From Warburgia ugandensis (Eukaryota > Streptophyta > Magnoliopsida > Canellales > Canellaceae): 64,000 bases of DNA. Position 1 is the first letter of the stretch. Each line of letters opens with the position of its first letter. Under the pieces are notes generated by a model, which did not search any database, was not told where the DNA came from, and saw only the letters and a list, made by a program, of their open reading frames with translations. The DNA lies in contig CP141126.1 of NCBI GenBank assembly GCA_035236585.1, forward strand, positions 6,151,001-6,215,000, written 5' to 3'. The position numbers were made by a program, and so were the translations under genes. This document shows positions 22,035 through 35,430 of this stretch, piece after piece.

Positions 22035-24855
22035 TATAATATCCTCAATTATAGGTATAAATTAATAATTTATTAAATAAATTAAATAAAAAATTTATAG
22101 ATGGAATTTGGTCCTAAAAACTTAAAAATTAGAAAGTACTCATTGATAGGATTCCAACAACATAAAGAATGCAAAAAACGGAGCTCAAAAGGAGTTATGA
22201 GCCGTTGAAGTGTAAGGGCATTTTGGAAAATTATCAGGGCCCGAAATATAGGGGGCCAGTTTGATAACGGCACCCCTAACCATCCTGCCTTATCAGATTC
22301 GGCAATTTTGCAGGCGAAATCATCGAAATAGAGGAGTAAAATAGGAAGAGCCTTAGTCCTCAATCGTCTCCTTTTCCCCTCAGCATCGCACCCCTAGTTT
22401 TACCCTAACCCTAGCCTCTGAGAATTCGATTTTTTTGGGCTTCGGCAACCTCAAGCAACACTAAGCTCATAGAGGTAAGGTCTAATCCCTTTATTTTCAT
22501 GTTACATGGGCATAAATATGCAAAATAGAAATGCATGAAATCAAGGAAAATAGGAAAAAACAGAGTTTTTCCTGGAACCCTGAGTACGCTACTGTGAAAG
22601 CATGATTTCACAGATGAAACCACATTATTTTGAAAATTGGACCGTCTATCTAGTGTATAAGAGACCCAAGATCAAACCCGTTAAATTTGGAAGAGATCCA
22701 ATGGCTGATTTTTTTCGAACAACATGAAAAACAGTACCTATGGAACATTTTAGGAACATGGAAAAAATCGCATAAAAACCATAGTTTTTGGAAAAATCAA
22801 TGCAAAAGGATGGTAGAAATGGAAACTAGACAAAATTTCAAACAATGGCTCAAAAACCAAGTGATTTGGACACCTGTAGGTTCACCAGAAATGACCGGAA
22901 GCTGATCGTCCTCTCCGGCATCGGTTTTTGCGACACCGATGTAACCCGGTGTAAACTGGTGTAAAGTGGGCGCTAGTGTAACTCGGTGTAAACCGGGGCT
23001 GCCCGTGTAACTCAGTGTAAACTGGGTGCCGGTATAAACGGGTGTAAATTGTGCCGTCGGTGCAAAAGAGCTTATGGTGGTTAGTCAGCCATAAAAGAGG
23101 CATAATTCCACTTTAAACTTGATTTTTAAGAGCTATAGGAGTCCAAATCACAATCCGAAAGAGGCGTTGTGATCATATTGATTACGGGACCTAGATTTAA
23201 CCTAAAAACTTATAAATAACCACTTTTACTTTAGAAAATTTTAAAAATAGTGATGTGACATTGACAGGTGCATCCAAACATATAAGTTAAAGGAATTTTA
23301 CGAGTGAACTGAGTGATCTCACGTCGAGGTGGGTGACGACAATTAATGTTTTATTTTAATTTTAAAATCATGCATAATCATAGTATCATGAGTGATTGTG
23401 ATTTAAATTGCATTTATTCTTAACCGTTGATTTTATGAGATTTAGAGTTACGTTATGATTATTATAAATTGCAATCGTGTATTGAATAAACCTATGACAA
23501 ATGATTTTATGAGCATGATATTATGCATAGATATTAATTTCTTTTCTTTATTACATTATTGAAATGGATGGATTTGGATGATAAAGAAAATTAGAGGCTT
23601 GGTGGCTGGTCCTTTTAGAGGCTAACCCTGGGATGAGGGGCGTGCCTTGGGGATTGCGAGCTACGAGTACTCTTAAGTTTTGGCATATATATGATTTTTG
23701 TGTTTTTGTATTTTTATGACGAGTGCTCTCACCCGGTGGGCATCATGCTAAGAGGGAGAGGGTCGGCCACCCACTCTCCAAGATTTGTGATGTGATGAGA
23801 TTGTGATATGATAGACACCTACTCGTAGATGGCATTCGGTAAGGGTTTGGTAACATGGATATTCCACACTACCGGTTTGGGCCTTTCCATGGGGATAGAC
23901 ACTAGGTCTCCCGTTATGGTATCGACAGGGAGCGGCAGTAGTTGAGACCCATTGAGGGTTGCCACTACGGCGTGACAACCTATACTCTTATTATGTGTGC
24001 TTGCATAATGAGCATAGTGATGAGATGATATGCCTGAGTGTGACGACACTTAGAAGTTGGATATGAGTACTCATGATCAGTGATATTTGTTTATATGACG
24101 CTTGTAGGACCTATTACCTCAGGGTGCCATTATTATTATATGCTCATTTACATTAATTCATATCATGTTTTAAATTCATGGAATGCATGTTTTAGCATAC
24201 TTGATAAATTGATATTATGTTGGCATGAGTTATAATGATTTTATCGTCATAAATGGTAGATATTTTATTTTGTCATTACTGTTATTCTATTTTATTACAT
24301 TAATTTTTTATGTACCTATACAAGCGATAGCTTGCTGAGACATTGCTTTGTTTTGTAATGCCTTATATCTCAAGCGCGACATCAGGAATGGCAAGACTGT
24401 TGAGAAACCGTGATAGCAGTGGGAGATCCTCTTACTTTGATTTATAGACAATAACGTAAGTTAGTAAATAGGACTACCATTTGACTTTATTTATGGACTG
24501 CATAATTTTATTTTATGGATTTAATTAAGATGTTATGCATATGATGGACATTTGGATATGGGATGTTATGATGGATAGACCCTGGGCCATATTAATATTG
24601 TGTTTTTGATATTTATTTGATTGGAAATAAAGGCGCCGATGCATTTTGACGTTTATTGATATGCGTATTTTTTTAGTCTATTATCATAACATTTTAAGTT
24701 AAAAATTATCATGTTGGGAAAGAAAAAATAACACCCAGAGGTTTTAAGAAATGTTTTAGTAAACAAATTAATAAAACTTTTTCTCATGGGACCCCAAATG
24801 CTATTATTATTATTATTATTATTATAAAAATGTCATAAAATTCTGGGGTGTTACA
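22035..24855 (+). repeat. 3' LTR of element A
   Basis: It begins TATAATATCC, the first two bases being TA where the left LTR has TG, and ends GGGGTGTTACA. It aligns with the left LTR over its whole length, with extra minisatellite units at 22931-23070, an extra 50 or so bases near 23960-24010, and a longer ATT run near 24805. Confidence 0.92.
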
Positions 24856-24860
24856 GATGC
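24856..24860. repeat. Target-site duplication GATGC, right copy
   Basis: Identical to 11365-11369. Confidence 0.9.
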
Positions 24861-27800
24861 ACTTTAAGAATTTGGAGTTTTAATAAAATTTAATTATTTT
24901 AAAATTAAAATTAAATAACAATAATTAACAAAATGAGAAATCAGACTTCAGATGTGTTTAATCAATCAAATTATAGAGGTCTAAGCCAAAGAAAACAGAA
25001 ATTTAGCTAAAAAAATAAGAAAATTTCACTTTCCTGGATTCTTATCTTCAAATTTATAGATCTGGTCTTCTGGAAGTTGATCAACCTTCATCAACATCTT
25101 CATTATGTTATAGATTAAATATCTAACAATTGGATTTGTCAGATTCCTCAAAATCTTAAAGATATGGAGTAAATGGTGATTTTGGGATTTGAATAAGTTT
25201 TGGATTTTAGATTAAAGATCAAAGATGTTAATTAATCTCAAGGATATCCTAAGAATGATTTCTGAAAATTAATTGAAAATCTTATCTAAAATATAGGAGA
25301 AATTGAGAATTCTTTTCTATTAAAGCTAACCTGTTGATTGGGTTAGGGCTTAATCAATCTAGTTTGAATTGGGCAATTCCTATAATGAAGATAAAACAGA
25401 ACTGGATAGAATAGGGACACAAAAGGAATTAAAAAGAGGATATGAATGAAATTAAATCAAATACGCAAAGGGCAAAATTGGAATTTAATTGAAAAAAATT
25501 AAAAATTAAACGAGGAAGACAAAACCCAACGGAGGAGATATGGAAGTCAGAGGAGGAGGAAAATGGAGGAAGAAGATGAGTAGGAGAGGAAAAACGGAGG
25601 AAAACTCGTGTCTAGTTTCTTCTTATGAGCAGTCCGGTGGCCTGGGTGGTGAACAAAGCTGGGCATCTTTTAGGCGGTGAGATGTTGGAGTAGAGCCACA
25701 CAGAGAGGAGAGCAAGCGACTGGAGCAGAGCATCTTCTAGGTGGTGTGATGATGGAGCAGAGTTGCATAGGGAGGAGAGGGGGTGACTGGAGCAGGGCCA
25801 GTGGAGGCTCGTCGGTCGTGACAGAGGAAGGTCTACCTAAGTAACGCTGGTTCTGTTTGGTCAGATGTGTGGTGGATTGGATCATGTTGTGCGGGCAAAA
25901 CAGAGGGATGGAAGATGGTATGGACAATGATGAAGGGGTGAAGCATGACAAGAAGTTGAAGGGGAGAGGTCAACCGGTTGGGCGTGTTTGTCTAGAACGA
26001 CACGGATGATGGGAGGAATTGGTGAGGTGCGGTAAGGAGATGGAGAACACAGGAGATTTGGGTGGTGAAGGTGAAGTAGAGATGGTGTGTGAGAAACAGA
26101 GGGGAGGCTGAGTGAGAAAGAGAAGCAGAAAGGAGGAGAGGTCGGTGAAGAAGAGGGAAATCTGGTGCTAGTCTAGGAGTAGGCTCGGAAAACGACGCCT
26201 GGTGCCGTCCATACTGTGTCGGGCTAAGGGAGAATGGAATATGGGAGTGAGGGGAACTGGAAAGAAGGGAGATAATGTTGGAACTGGAAGTGGAGACAAC
26301 ACAGAAGTGGAGGAGATGGAGCGTGAAAGAAAGATGAAGAAGAAGAGACTGAAAGAGAAAGGAAAGAAATAGAGGGAAGGAGATGTAGTGAGAGAAAAAA
26401 AATGTCAGAAAGAGAGAAATTGAAATAGAGGGCAAGCACGAGAGATGGAACGAGAAGGAGAAGGAGAGAAAGAGGTGCTTGGTGGGGGGAAATATTAGAA
26501 GGGTGGCTTGGAACGTAAAAGAGAAACATAAAAGAAATAAGGAAAGCAACCGAATTGGAAAGATAGAAAAGGAAAAATAGAAACAAGCAAGCAAAGGAAA
26601 AAAAAAAAACCAAAACTCTAAAAACCTCCCTTAAGCTCCACGGCTTCCTTCTTTTATACCTTTTTTCCCCCTTCTAATTATCTTCTCCCTCTCTTTCCTT
26701 ATCCTCTAAGAATTAGCTTCCTCTTAGGAAACTTTCTCTTCCTTGCACATCTCATCCATAATCTCCTCTTCTTATTAAGACTCTTCTTCTATTAAGAAAC
26801 CTTCAAATTTTGCTTTGTTAGAGTTCTGGTCCATTCATTGTTCTCTTGACTCATCTGCATCGTTGAATGTCAATCTAAACCATCCAAGCCACAATCGGGT
26901 TGATCTACAAAACAAAAAGACTAGATTAGAGTCATCTAGCTGTGCATTAAGCATCTGATTAGCTCAGATGATTATCTAACCATTAATTTTGACAATTTAC
27001 GGTTAGATGGGCAATTTGAGCTAATTTTCATATTTTATCTAAAAATCATCAAACTGATGAGTTAGATGACCTAATTAAATTCTAAATTATGGGTCATTTG
27101 GCCAAAATTACATACTTAACACACCCCAACCAACATTTTGCTAGTCCCGAGCAAAACATGCCGAAAAACTTTTTTTCAAAAATTGATACACAGTGCCACT
27201 TTTCGTAGGTACTCACGATTGCACTTAACACATAAACACAAGCCCTTGAACCCATGGATTAGCCCTAATGGATAAGTTATACCTTGTGAGAATTTACAGT
27301 GAATATACCCACAAAATTCAATAAGGTTGAGTCCCTTATTTTATCTTAGAGAATCCTCATTCATTTGCAATATACTAGTTTTTCACAACTTAATGGAGAG
27401 GATTTGACTAATTTACACATCATACACATATTAAAGACATTTTATTTGAGTTATTTCTCAGAGTGCATATGTGTGTACAGCCACATAAATCTTGACTTCT
27501 AACTGGATATGCTTAATTTCCATTAGAAATATGTCTTGACCTCAAATCTTCACAGGTATACGCTCAGGAATGACTCTCAGATAAGGGTTAAACATATTTC
27601 TCTCATTATGTGACCAAATCTAATAAGCTAATAATTCACATAAATCTTTGAATGCTCATGAGACAAAGGAAAATGATCTATAAGAGTAGATGTTATTACC
27701 AAGATTACTAGGGGTGGTTTACCTTAATTTCTTCTTTTCATCTCCTCTTTATGGCTATGTTTCACCGCAGATTAATAGGTCTTTAACTAGGACAAAATGT

Positions 27801-28830
27801 AGGCTTATGATAGGTTCAGAAAACAAGGGTATAAAGATTTCAGAGATTCAAAATTGAGTAGAGGTCTTCAATGACTATTTGTTAGGACAACTTTTTCATT
27901 TGGTTATACTTGAAGTGAATCTCTTTTTCAGATTTTGGTCTTCTTTCTCTTTCAATTTCATTTCATCAAAAAAAAAAATTTCAATTCTTTTTCTTTGGCT
28001 TCTTTGGAAGAAAGACTCCTCATTTTTCTCACTTCTTTGACTTTTTGTCCTTTTTTTTTCTTTTCTACTAACTCTACTCATTTTGAAAATGGGTAATGGA
28101 TATTTATTTTACTGGCTCGTTGTGGGTGACAGTAAACGGGGTTAAGAAAGAAAATGGCTTACTAATAGGCTCAAAGGGGCTAACTAGTGGTATAATATAC
28201 TGGGTAAGCTTTATGTCTCTGGGCTGAGCAAGGATGACCTATATCATTTTCTAGGTTTCCTAAAGCTTATCAGATTCAATAAAATTCTTGAAATTAAAGC
28301 TATTACTCCTATTTATTCTTGATATTTAACCAAAACAAGGATACCCAGATCACACTAACTTATGTACGCTGAAGAAATTGTAGAATTACTTATAACTCTC
28401 TAAAAGAAGATAGTCTCAAAATCTTACTAGGTTATAGGTCTCCACTGAATTTCCTCAGGGTCTCTAAGTCATGCCTCTCTATTAGTCTTAACTATGTGTT
28501 GTGTATAAATAGTTCTCAAGAATTAACTTTCATAAAATGCATCAACACATGAATGATATGCAAAACTAATTATATGGATTCCCATTAAGAGGTGAAAATA
28601 GTGGAATTAAGCACCATACCCTGCCACCTACTCCTCCAAGTTTACTTATAGATAAGTCCCGAGTATAAGTTGCATTAGATTGGATTTACTTCTACTTTTA
28701 GATCATATGTAAAACATCCCTACTTTCTGAACTGTCAAACATGCTTCTAGTCAACTCATTCTTGCTGATTGAAATTATAACTTCTTCTGCTCATCTCTTT
28801 AATTGGATGCTGTTCTTTTCTTTCCTATAG
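24861..28830. other. Gene-free AT-rich DNA with a purine-biased tract
   Basis: From about 25500 to 26610 the plus strand is dominated by G and A. At about 26625 it switches to C and T for some 150 bases. The long minus-strand open frames here are by-products of that bias (Phe, Leu and Ser only). At 27136-27156 TTTTGCT-agtcccg-AGCAAAA forms a perfect 7-bp stem, next to CTTAACACACCCCAACC. This phrase recurs in plant retroelement DNA as far as I recall; the assignment is uncertain. Confidence 0.45.
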
Positions 28831-30561
28831 TCAGTCCCAAGAGTGTCTCAGCACAACGCCAGCTGTAAATCAGATCAGGCCTTTGAAGTTACCCAACATC
28901 CTTTCTTATCTCCCTGTGGTTTCTGACATGTCCTTCAGTTGTAAGTTTTCTTGTTTCTGGAAAGCAGCTGGTCTTATTATTTGTCTGTATGCAACCCTCT
29001 ATAGATCTCTTTCTGGGTTGAATAGTATTGGATGAATATGAAAATTGGGGGGTGTAAATTTTGAGCTTTGTTTGGTTGATTCTGAAAATGTTATGCTTAT
29101 AACTGCTCTCTTACACTTAGTTTTACTGTAGATGCTTAAAGTTTCTGCTGGAAAGGATTCTTTGAGCTTAAGGCAGCTGAATGATGACATTACAAATTGA
29201 TCCATGTATCTTTCCCTTTGGTTCATCCGAGTCTCTTAGCATCTTGGAATCTGATCCTAATTGCTGTTTGCTGCTGATACTTTAGCTGGGCATAGTTTCT
29301 GGTCAATTCAGTTTGCATCTTTCCTAGAATGGTGGTTAGAAACTTTTATTAGTATACTTATATTGCACATTTAATTGGATTGTCATATTTATCATTTGTT
29401 ATCATGAAATGCTTTTGCATGCGATACAATCCTGTGTGTACTAGAGATAAGTAATGTCTAAAGTTTTATCGAGGCAACCTTTACTTCTGGGGAGCTTGTC
29501 GATAATATGCATATGTGTCGCTATAATCCCCTCAATAGAAGCAAATAACTTCTTCAGGTGTTTATTTAGTTGTATCCTTTGTATCCTGAGCTTTGTTTTT
29601 TTGAATCAGAAGAGCTTACCTATGATATTTCATGCTAATATATTATCTTGAAATAGTGCTTATTTGGTCAAGTCATGTTTCTCAAGTTTGTTCAAGCTGT
29701 TAGTTCCAGAAGTCACAGAGATGCAGACATGATAACTAATTAGGTCACTTGTATAATAATATGGGGGCAGTCATCTCATAGCCATGGCTTGTAAGGTCAA
29801 TCAATTCACTTCTTACATCTCATATAATGTGAATCTTATAGCAGTGTTCTCCTTGTGCAATATTAAAGTGATGGGGTGTACTTTTTGATGATTGGGAGTT
29901 CCGAAGGCTGGAACTAAGTGCATATTGTAGATATTAACACAAGTGCGTGGAAGACCCTAAGTCTTTTGTACCATTTCCTAGACTACACAAAGTAAGTTGC
30001 TCTGCAGATGCTTGGCTTCTTTCAGCACTGGTGTTGTTTGTTACTATGACCGTCTCCTCCCACAAATAGATTATGACCTATGATCAAACAAAGCTGATTT
30101 GATGGGAATTGGTGAAACCCAGAGAGACTGTTTAAAAGCCAAAATATAAGTTACTGCTTGCCATTACTGTCTTCTTAATGTTACAGATGGTATTAGAAGG
30201 GTGATTGGGGGTTGTTTACTGATTAGTTACGAGGCATGGAGGCATTAGTTGCTGAGAATAGACTAATGATATACCGTTCATGTTGCCATAATATCTCTTT
30301 TTCATCCTGGGGAGACACTCTTTGTTTCCCAAGTTATACTTGCGTAGAATACAGTGATAACAAGACAAGTTTCATACAGATGACCTTGCATAGAATACGA
30401 TGCTGGCCTTATTTCTTGATCTTGAACTGGCTAATGATCTTAGCATTAACCCGTTGCAGGTGCAGGTGGAATTGGAGGTAGTCATAAACGCGAACAAGGT
30501 AAAAAAACAAAGGCGGCTCTATTCAAGAACATGTTGATGTCCAATCCGCTTCTGGTTGGGT
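28831..30561 (+). other. Possible unrecognised multi-exon gene or gene remnant
   Basis: Three exon-like blocks have matching splice borders. About 28831-28942 has acceptor TTTCCTATAG and donor GTAAGT, open with a peptide including PLKLPNILSYLPVV. About 29930-29990 has acceptor ATTGTAG and donor GTAAGT, open with TSAWKTLSLLYHFLDYTK. About 30461-30561 has acceptor CCCGTTGCAG and ends at a TAG after NPLLVG. The phases of the last two do not join directly, so a further exon or decay is needed. I recognise no family, and no start codon is assigned. Confidence 0.28.
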
Positions 30562-31770
30562 AGCTCAGTCCTTCCATACCCATACCCCGCATAGAAGCAA
30601 CAGTACAGAGCACGTACTTGCTGCATATAGAAAGTTGGGATGGACAGTGCCCGTCTCTCATGGCAAACTCTTTTGAGGGACAAAGGGAGGAACCACCAGG
30701 GTAACAACAATTAGCATGTTCTTTTTTTAAAAGAAAAGTACACTTTAGTTTTAAAACTATTTACCCATAAAACTTTTCCCCAAAGTTCCAAAAAATAGTT
30801 TAGTTTTGAAACTGTTGATTTTGGTTGCACATTAGTTCGTCCTTCCGTCATTGTATAGATGAAAGTTAAATTTGGGCCCAACTTATTATTTTAAAATTTC
30901 TTAAATTAATCTAACATTTTTTTAATCTATTGATTTTATTAATAGAATAAAAAACCTCAAAATCCTTTTTCGCTGGATATTCAGCAGAGAGAAGAAAAAG
31001 GGATAAGAAAGGCCTTTCGGCAAGAGAGAGGGGACTCCAACAGAAAAACTGAGTTTCTTTTGAAGATAAAGGAAAAGCTCATTTCATCACCCTCAAACCT
31101 AATCCTTCTCAAAAGAATCAGCCCTTGGATTGTTGCTTTCTAGGGTGTATAAACCTTTGCTTCTTCTCAGGGTTTTGGACTTCACTCTTATATTTCTTGA
31201 AACATGGGTTTTGTGCAGAAAACCTCACGTAGACATAACAAAATCCCCACTAACAACAAACCCATTACTCTATAATAAAAACACACGCCTTGCAAGAAAC
31301 TGCTCTCGTATAGAGTTTTTGTATTAGGGTTTATTATGTTTTCAAGAAATACATGAGATAGTGTAGAGATGTTTCACTTTGAACATCTCATATAATCATC
31401 TAACAAAATCCATTTCCATAATGTCATCAAAGCTCAAAAAAGTTTAAGAGAACAAGCCATAGATTTTCTTTCATGTAGGCTTCCTTACAGTCTTTTGAAG
31501 CTATACTTTATGGTTTTTGCTGCAAGGTAAACAAGCATCTACCTCTCTCTCTCTTCTCCCTGTCGATGAAATTGGGATCTCTCTATTTCTTTTTTTATTT
31601 CTCCATTGTAAATTCGGGGAAGAAGGGTTTTCTAGTTTTTTTCCCATTTTAAAATTAATGAAATCACTAAATTATAAAAAAGATGGAATAATTTAAGAAA
31701 TATTATTTTAACGAGACTTGGGCCTTAGTAACTAAAACCAATTAGGGATCAAAGGGTAAATAGAATTCTG
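30562..31770. other. Spacer, nothing recognised
   Basis: AT-rich, with poly-T and poly-A runs at about 30722-30735 and several short inverted A/T tracts. I see no domain, repeat family or splice chain. Confidence 0.4.
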
Positions 31771-31980
31771 CTAGACTAAATAACAAGGCGTGGCATTGGG
31801 ATGCAGTAAATGTGCCTGTCCAAAACGCTGGATATGAAAGGGCCGAAGGCCAACAAAATCATACTTTATTGTACTTTGACAATGCACTCGCACAGCTAGC
31901 GTGTTGGCCGCCTTATTCCCTTCTGCGATGACATTGTCAGCTGGACATTGCATTTCATTCATTTGTGGAGGGAATCCCAT
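31771..31980 (-). pseudogene. RNase H-like fragment of a LINE
   Basis: The frame contains AEGNKAANTLAVRVH, close to the REGN-x-AAD-x-LA signature at the end of the RNase H domain of plant L1-type LINEs and related reverse-transcriptase-like proteins. Only this C-terminal piece is present. The usual Asp of AAD is Asn. It is a relic. Confidence 0.5.
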
Positions 31981-32436
31981 AGGACTCTAGTTGAACCCCA
32001 TGGCAAACCCTCCAAAACTGGACGATGTGCATTATTTGGTTCAAAATGGCATCATCGATTCCACCTTTACTATCAAGAAGGAAATAAAGTAGCCAATACA
32101 CTTTAATCAAGCGTGATTTTGTTCCCCTGCAGACTTCTTGTATCTAGCCCTCTGGACACAGTATCAGCACCCTAGCTCCGCGCTTTGTTACTTATTCTGA
32201 ATATAATAGAACTCTCTTTTTCTTTATCATGAAGAAGTATTTAGCAGTCTGCTTTTGCCTTGATTCTTGTGTGTTTCCCTTTTACCAAAAAGAAATAATA
32301 AATTTATTTTGGTCCCTGAATATGGATGGAAGAAACATGTGCAAAAATCATCAACTCTAAAAACAGCTTGTATTGGATATTAGGATTACTTTATTGGTTT
32401 AATTTTGGCCTATTAGAGCTAGTGCCCACCATAAAA

Positions 32437-32569
32437 AAGGACAATGCAGTGCACGAAGTTTTCGTATATGTTAGGTATAAGAAAGAGGCCAGCTTTACTT
32501 TCTATTTTGCAAAAAACTATTTCTACGCCTCAAAACCTATAACCTTAGGTATACGACAACTCTATCATT
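32437..32569 (-). mobile_element. Au-type SINE, diverged
   Basis: On the minus strand it carries the GGTTTTGAGGCGTAGAAATAG head part, a TTTTGCAAAATAGAAAG block and a CTTCGTGCACTGCATTGTCC end. The flanks AGTGCCCACCATAAAA (32421-32436) and AGTGTCCAATATAAAA (32570-32585) match at 13 of 16 positions, a decayed target duplication. Confidence 0.75.
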
Positions 32570-32585
32570 AGTGTCCAATATAAAA

Positions 32586-35304
32586 CCTGCTATGATTTTG
32601 AGCCTTTTATAATAGATTAGCATAGGCCACTGTATTGCAATGAAGTTGCGTCCTTCCTGTACATGCCGCTGTTTGTGACGTAGTGAGTTACGATGTGGAG
32701 TGGAAGTATGTCAAATCACTTTGTTTTTGTGTAATAGATATTGGAGAAAACGGTAGCACGGTCTCTCTAGTCCCATTATTGCCGAGTTTTGATTGCCCGA
32801 TCTGTTGAATTGGTGTGGTCGATAGTGGCGACTTCTTGTGAAGGATTTTTCGTACATCACAATAAACGAAAGGTTGGCTGTGAACCGGCAGGTTAAGTGG
32901 TTGACCCTAGGGTTGGTCTATGGCATCTGAAGTTCTGATTTGGCAAGGTTATAGAATCTGGTCATGAAATTCTGAGGGCTTATTTCTTAATAATGAGTAT
33001 TAAACCGTAGGCAAAGCTGCATACACGGATTGTATAAGCCTTGCCAATCGGGTCCTGGGAATCTACTTATATCTGTTGATGCCACTTACACTTGTAACTG
33101 TTTATTTAGAGACAACTGAATGGTCAGGATGACTCAGTTTGTCTCTGTTAAGGTGGGGTATCCACTTTAGGTCATGCTGGCTGGGTTGTTCAATCATATA
33201 ATCACCTGCTGCAGTGCCCATGGATGCTTGTTCTACTCAGGGTTGAAGAAGTGAGCAACTTTGTCCCTTTTGGCTTCTACGGGGACTATCAAACAGTAAG
33301 GGTCATTCAATGGAGATGTTTTTGGACAATGAAATCCTGATCACGGATCTTCTACATGGATTATCCGACCAATTAACATGTGCAAGTCGTACTGAAAAGA
33401 AAGAAAATGAGATAGCCATGTGCGCAGTGCTTGATGGCTTCTTGAGAACTATAACAGCCCGTAAGGGGTAACTACAAACATAAAATGAATGGGGGGAATC
33501 GTGGCTGTGTGTCAATGATCTCAAGTATATACGGAGACCCTCTAAACAAACGAAATTTTCGTTAGCAAGATTGAACAAGACCTAGCAGTCTCACTAAAAT
33601 CCCAGCAAGCATTGCATCAAATCCTCAGTAAACAAAAGGTTGCCAGACAAGGAAAATCGCTGCTGCATTTGTGCTTGTCCACAGCCATGGTGGCTCGGCG
33701 GGTAACTGGTTCTGCTCACCTAACATGGGGCCTCGTAGAGAAGTAGTTCACGAGCTATCAATTCAGGTAGTTTGTCTTGATCCCCACCACAGATATGGCT
33801 ATCCGTAACGAGCCTAACAAAATTGTGAACTAGGACAGTGGAAGTCTCTACGTTTCTTTCATGCATGCCTACCCAATGAAGAAAAATGAAAAAAATGCCA
33901 ACCCCACACAAATTTCGCACACACGACCAACTTGGAAACCATGAAACACGCCAATACGGTGGGTGCACATCTTTTCACTTGGAAAATATTAGCAACTTAG
34001 GGTACAAACGAAGCTCCTATTTTCATCGATCAAAGTCATCTATATATATGGATATATATGTTTGTATATTGTGCACCATGCTAGTGTGCATGCACTAAAA
34101 CTGTGGACTTGTCCGGTTAATCGAGGCCTTGGAATCGTGGCCTTCAAACCTGGCCGAAAGCAACGGTTTACATTCATCAACAAAACCATTTCAGTCACTG
34201 GCTTCTAAATTCTAATTATTCAAAGGTGGAAAACTTTTGTGTGCGTCGCTCGTTCATTGTGCATTTTCCTGAGTGAAAATCTGCGTATCCACCGTGTAAC
34301 CAATCCTCTTGTCTTCCTCTCTTTCCCTTTCGGCGAAAGGCCTCATAAATTACTTAATGAAGACTACATGCCTTCACACCCATGTGCCACTACAGTCATC
34401 TGAAACATTCTTCATTGGGGTATCCTAGCAACTACAGTTTAACAGTGATAAAATTGTTCCAATGGTTAGTACTGTCAAGTTTGTAAGAGATATTAACACG
34501 ATTCATTTTTATTTTTTTTTATAACATAAGCAAAGAAGTGAAAAAGCCAATCCAAATCTAATCCCTAACCAAAGGAAAAAACAGCATATCAAACTTGCAA
34601 CTCATCATTTTTAGAGGAAGATGCCAAGTTATCTAGGCCCAAGAAAGAATGGACCTAGAGCCCAGCTTTCGCGATCCAATTCGTTCAATTGCGGAGCCAC
34701 GTCTTAGATACAGGATTCTGAAATCTGTTGCTTGGGCGATCTCAGAGATGTGGGTTATAAGATGAACGGCTCGGATGAAAAAGCATGAGCCCTACATGCA
34801 TAACTTTAAGTACAAGCGGAATGCCATGAATTTTAAAGGCCAGAGACCATGTATAAGGTGGGATTGACTGTTGGGCTCCCCTCGTTTTTCCCGTCACAGA
34901 CAGTGGCTTGTTAATTTGTCAGCTAGCGGATGGGACCTATCTTGCCCTGTTGGCCAGTAGGGATCCTATACAGGTGGGCCCTACTAGAGGTTGAATACAA
35001 AGCAGACTATCGGTGTAAATTAGCGAGGATAAAGATTTGGTTTCCCTATGTAGAGACGACAGGCAGTCGACAGCCACCAACAGAACGAGGAGAGAGAGTG
35101 AGATTGTGACGGAACGTTTTAAGGGTCCGTTTGACTAGATTGAGAAATAAAGTTGGGAGAAGGGGAGATCTTCTGACTGAAATTGGTCGGTTAGGTAGGT
35201 CACAGCAACAGTATCCTCGTTTCCGTTATATTTTATTGCTTTTCCGTTATCTTTGCTAATGACCGTGCTGCTGTTTGTTTGTCGTCGCGGGGCTTTGAGA
35301 TTTT
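32586..35304. other. Spacer, no gene recognised
   Basis: No conserved domain. A tRNA-like A-box phrase (TGGTGGCTCGGCGGGTAACTGG) at about 33688-33710 could be the head of a second SINE type, but no clear B box or tail follows. TA-rich repeats lie at 34040-34065. Confidence 0.4.
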
Positions 35305-35430
35305 GGGTTAAAAGTGTAAAATTAATTTCTTATAAAAATGTAAGATAGGGCTGCCTATTTTAGGCCATTGTTGTCTGCCCCTTTCTCAAACCTTGCATAG
35401 GCAGGAGCTTTGTACCAGGGTAGTGAATCC
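35305..35430 (+). mobile_element. Au-type SINE, partial
   Basis: It runs from GGGTTAAAAGTGTAAAATTAA (B-box region, decayed) through ATAAAAATGTAAGATAGGGCTGCC and the CTGCCCCTTTCTC core to GCATAGGCAGGAGCTTTGT. The A box is absent. Confidence 0.75.

Larger units (their letters stand above)
11370..24855 (+). mobile_element. Ty3/gypsy chromovirus, element A (degenerate, with insert)
   Basis: The order is LTR, tRNA-Met primer site, gag, protease, reverse transcriptase, RNase H, integrase, chromodomain-like tail, polypurine tract, LTR. The domain order and the chromodomain remnant after integrase fit chromoviruses, Tekay/Del-like; the clade name is inference. The matching GATGC duplication shows the two LTRs belong to one insertion. 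Both LTRs differ by roughly 7% over their first 270 bases by eye, so it is not young. It cannot be autonomous: gag is split, about fifteen premature stops and several frameshifts interrupt the frames, and the protease active-site Asp is changed. Confidence 0.93.

Noticed and set aside
25992..26613. 200-codon minus-strand frame rich in Phe, Leu and Ser
   Set aside because: A product of the purine-biased plus strand. There are no hydrophilic segments, no plausible signal or membrane topology, and the overlapping frame is equally open.
33685..33765. Second SINE family with A box TGGCTCGGCGGG
   Set aside because: The B box and a tail could not be identified, and no target duplication was found. 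Mentioned only in the spacer entry.
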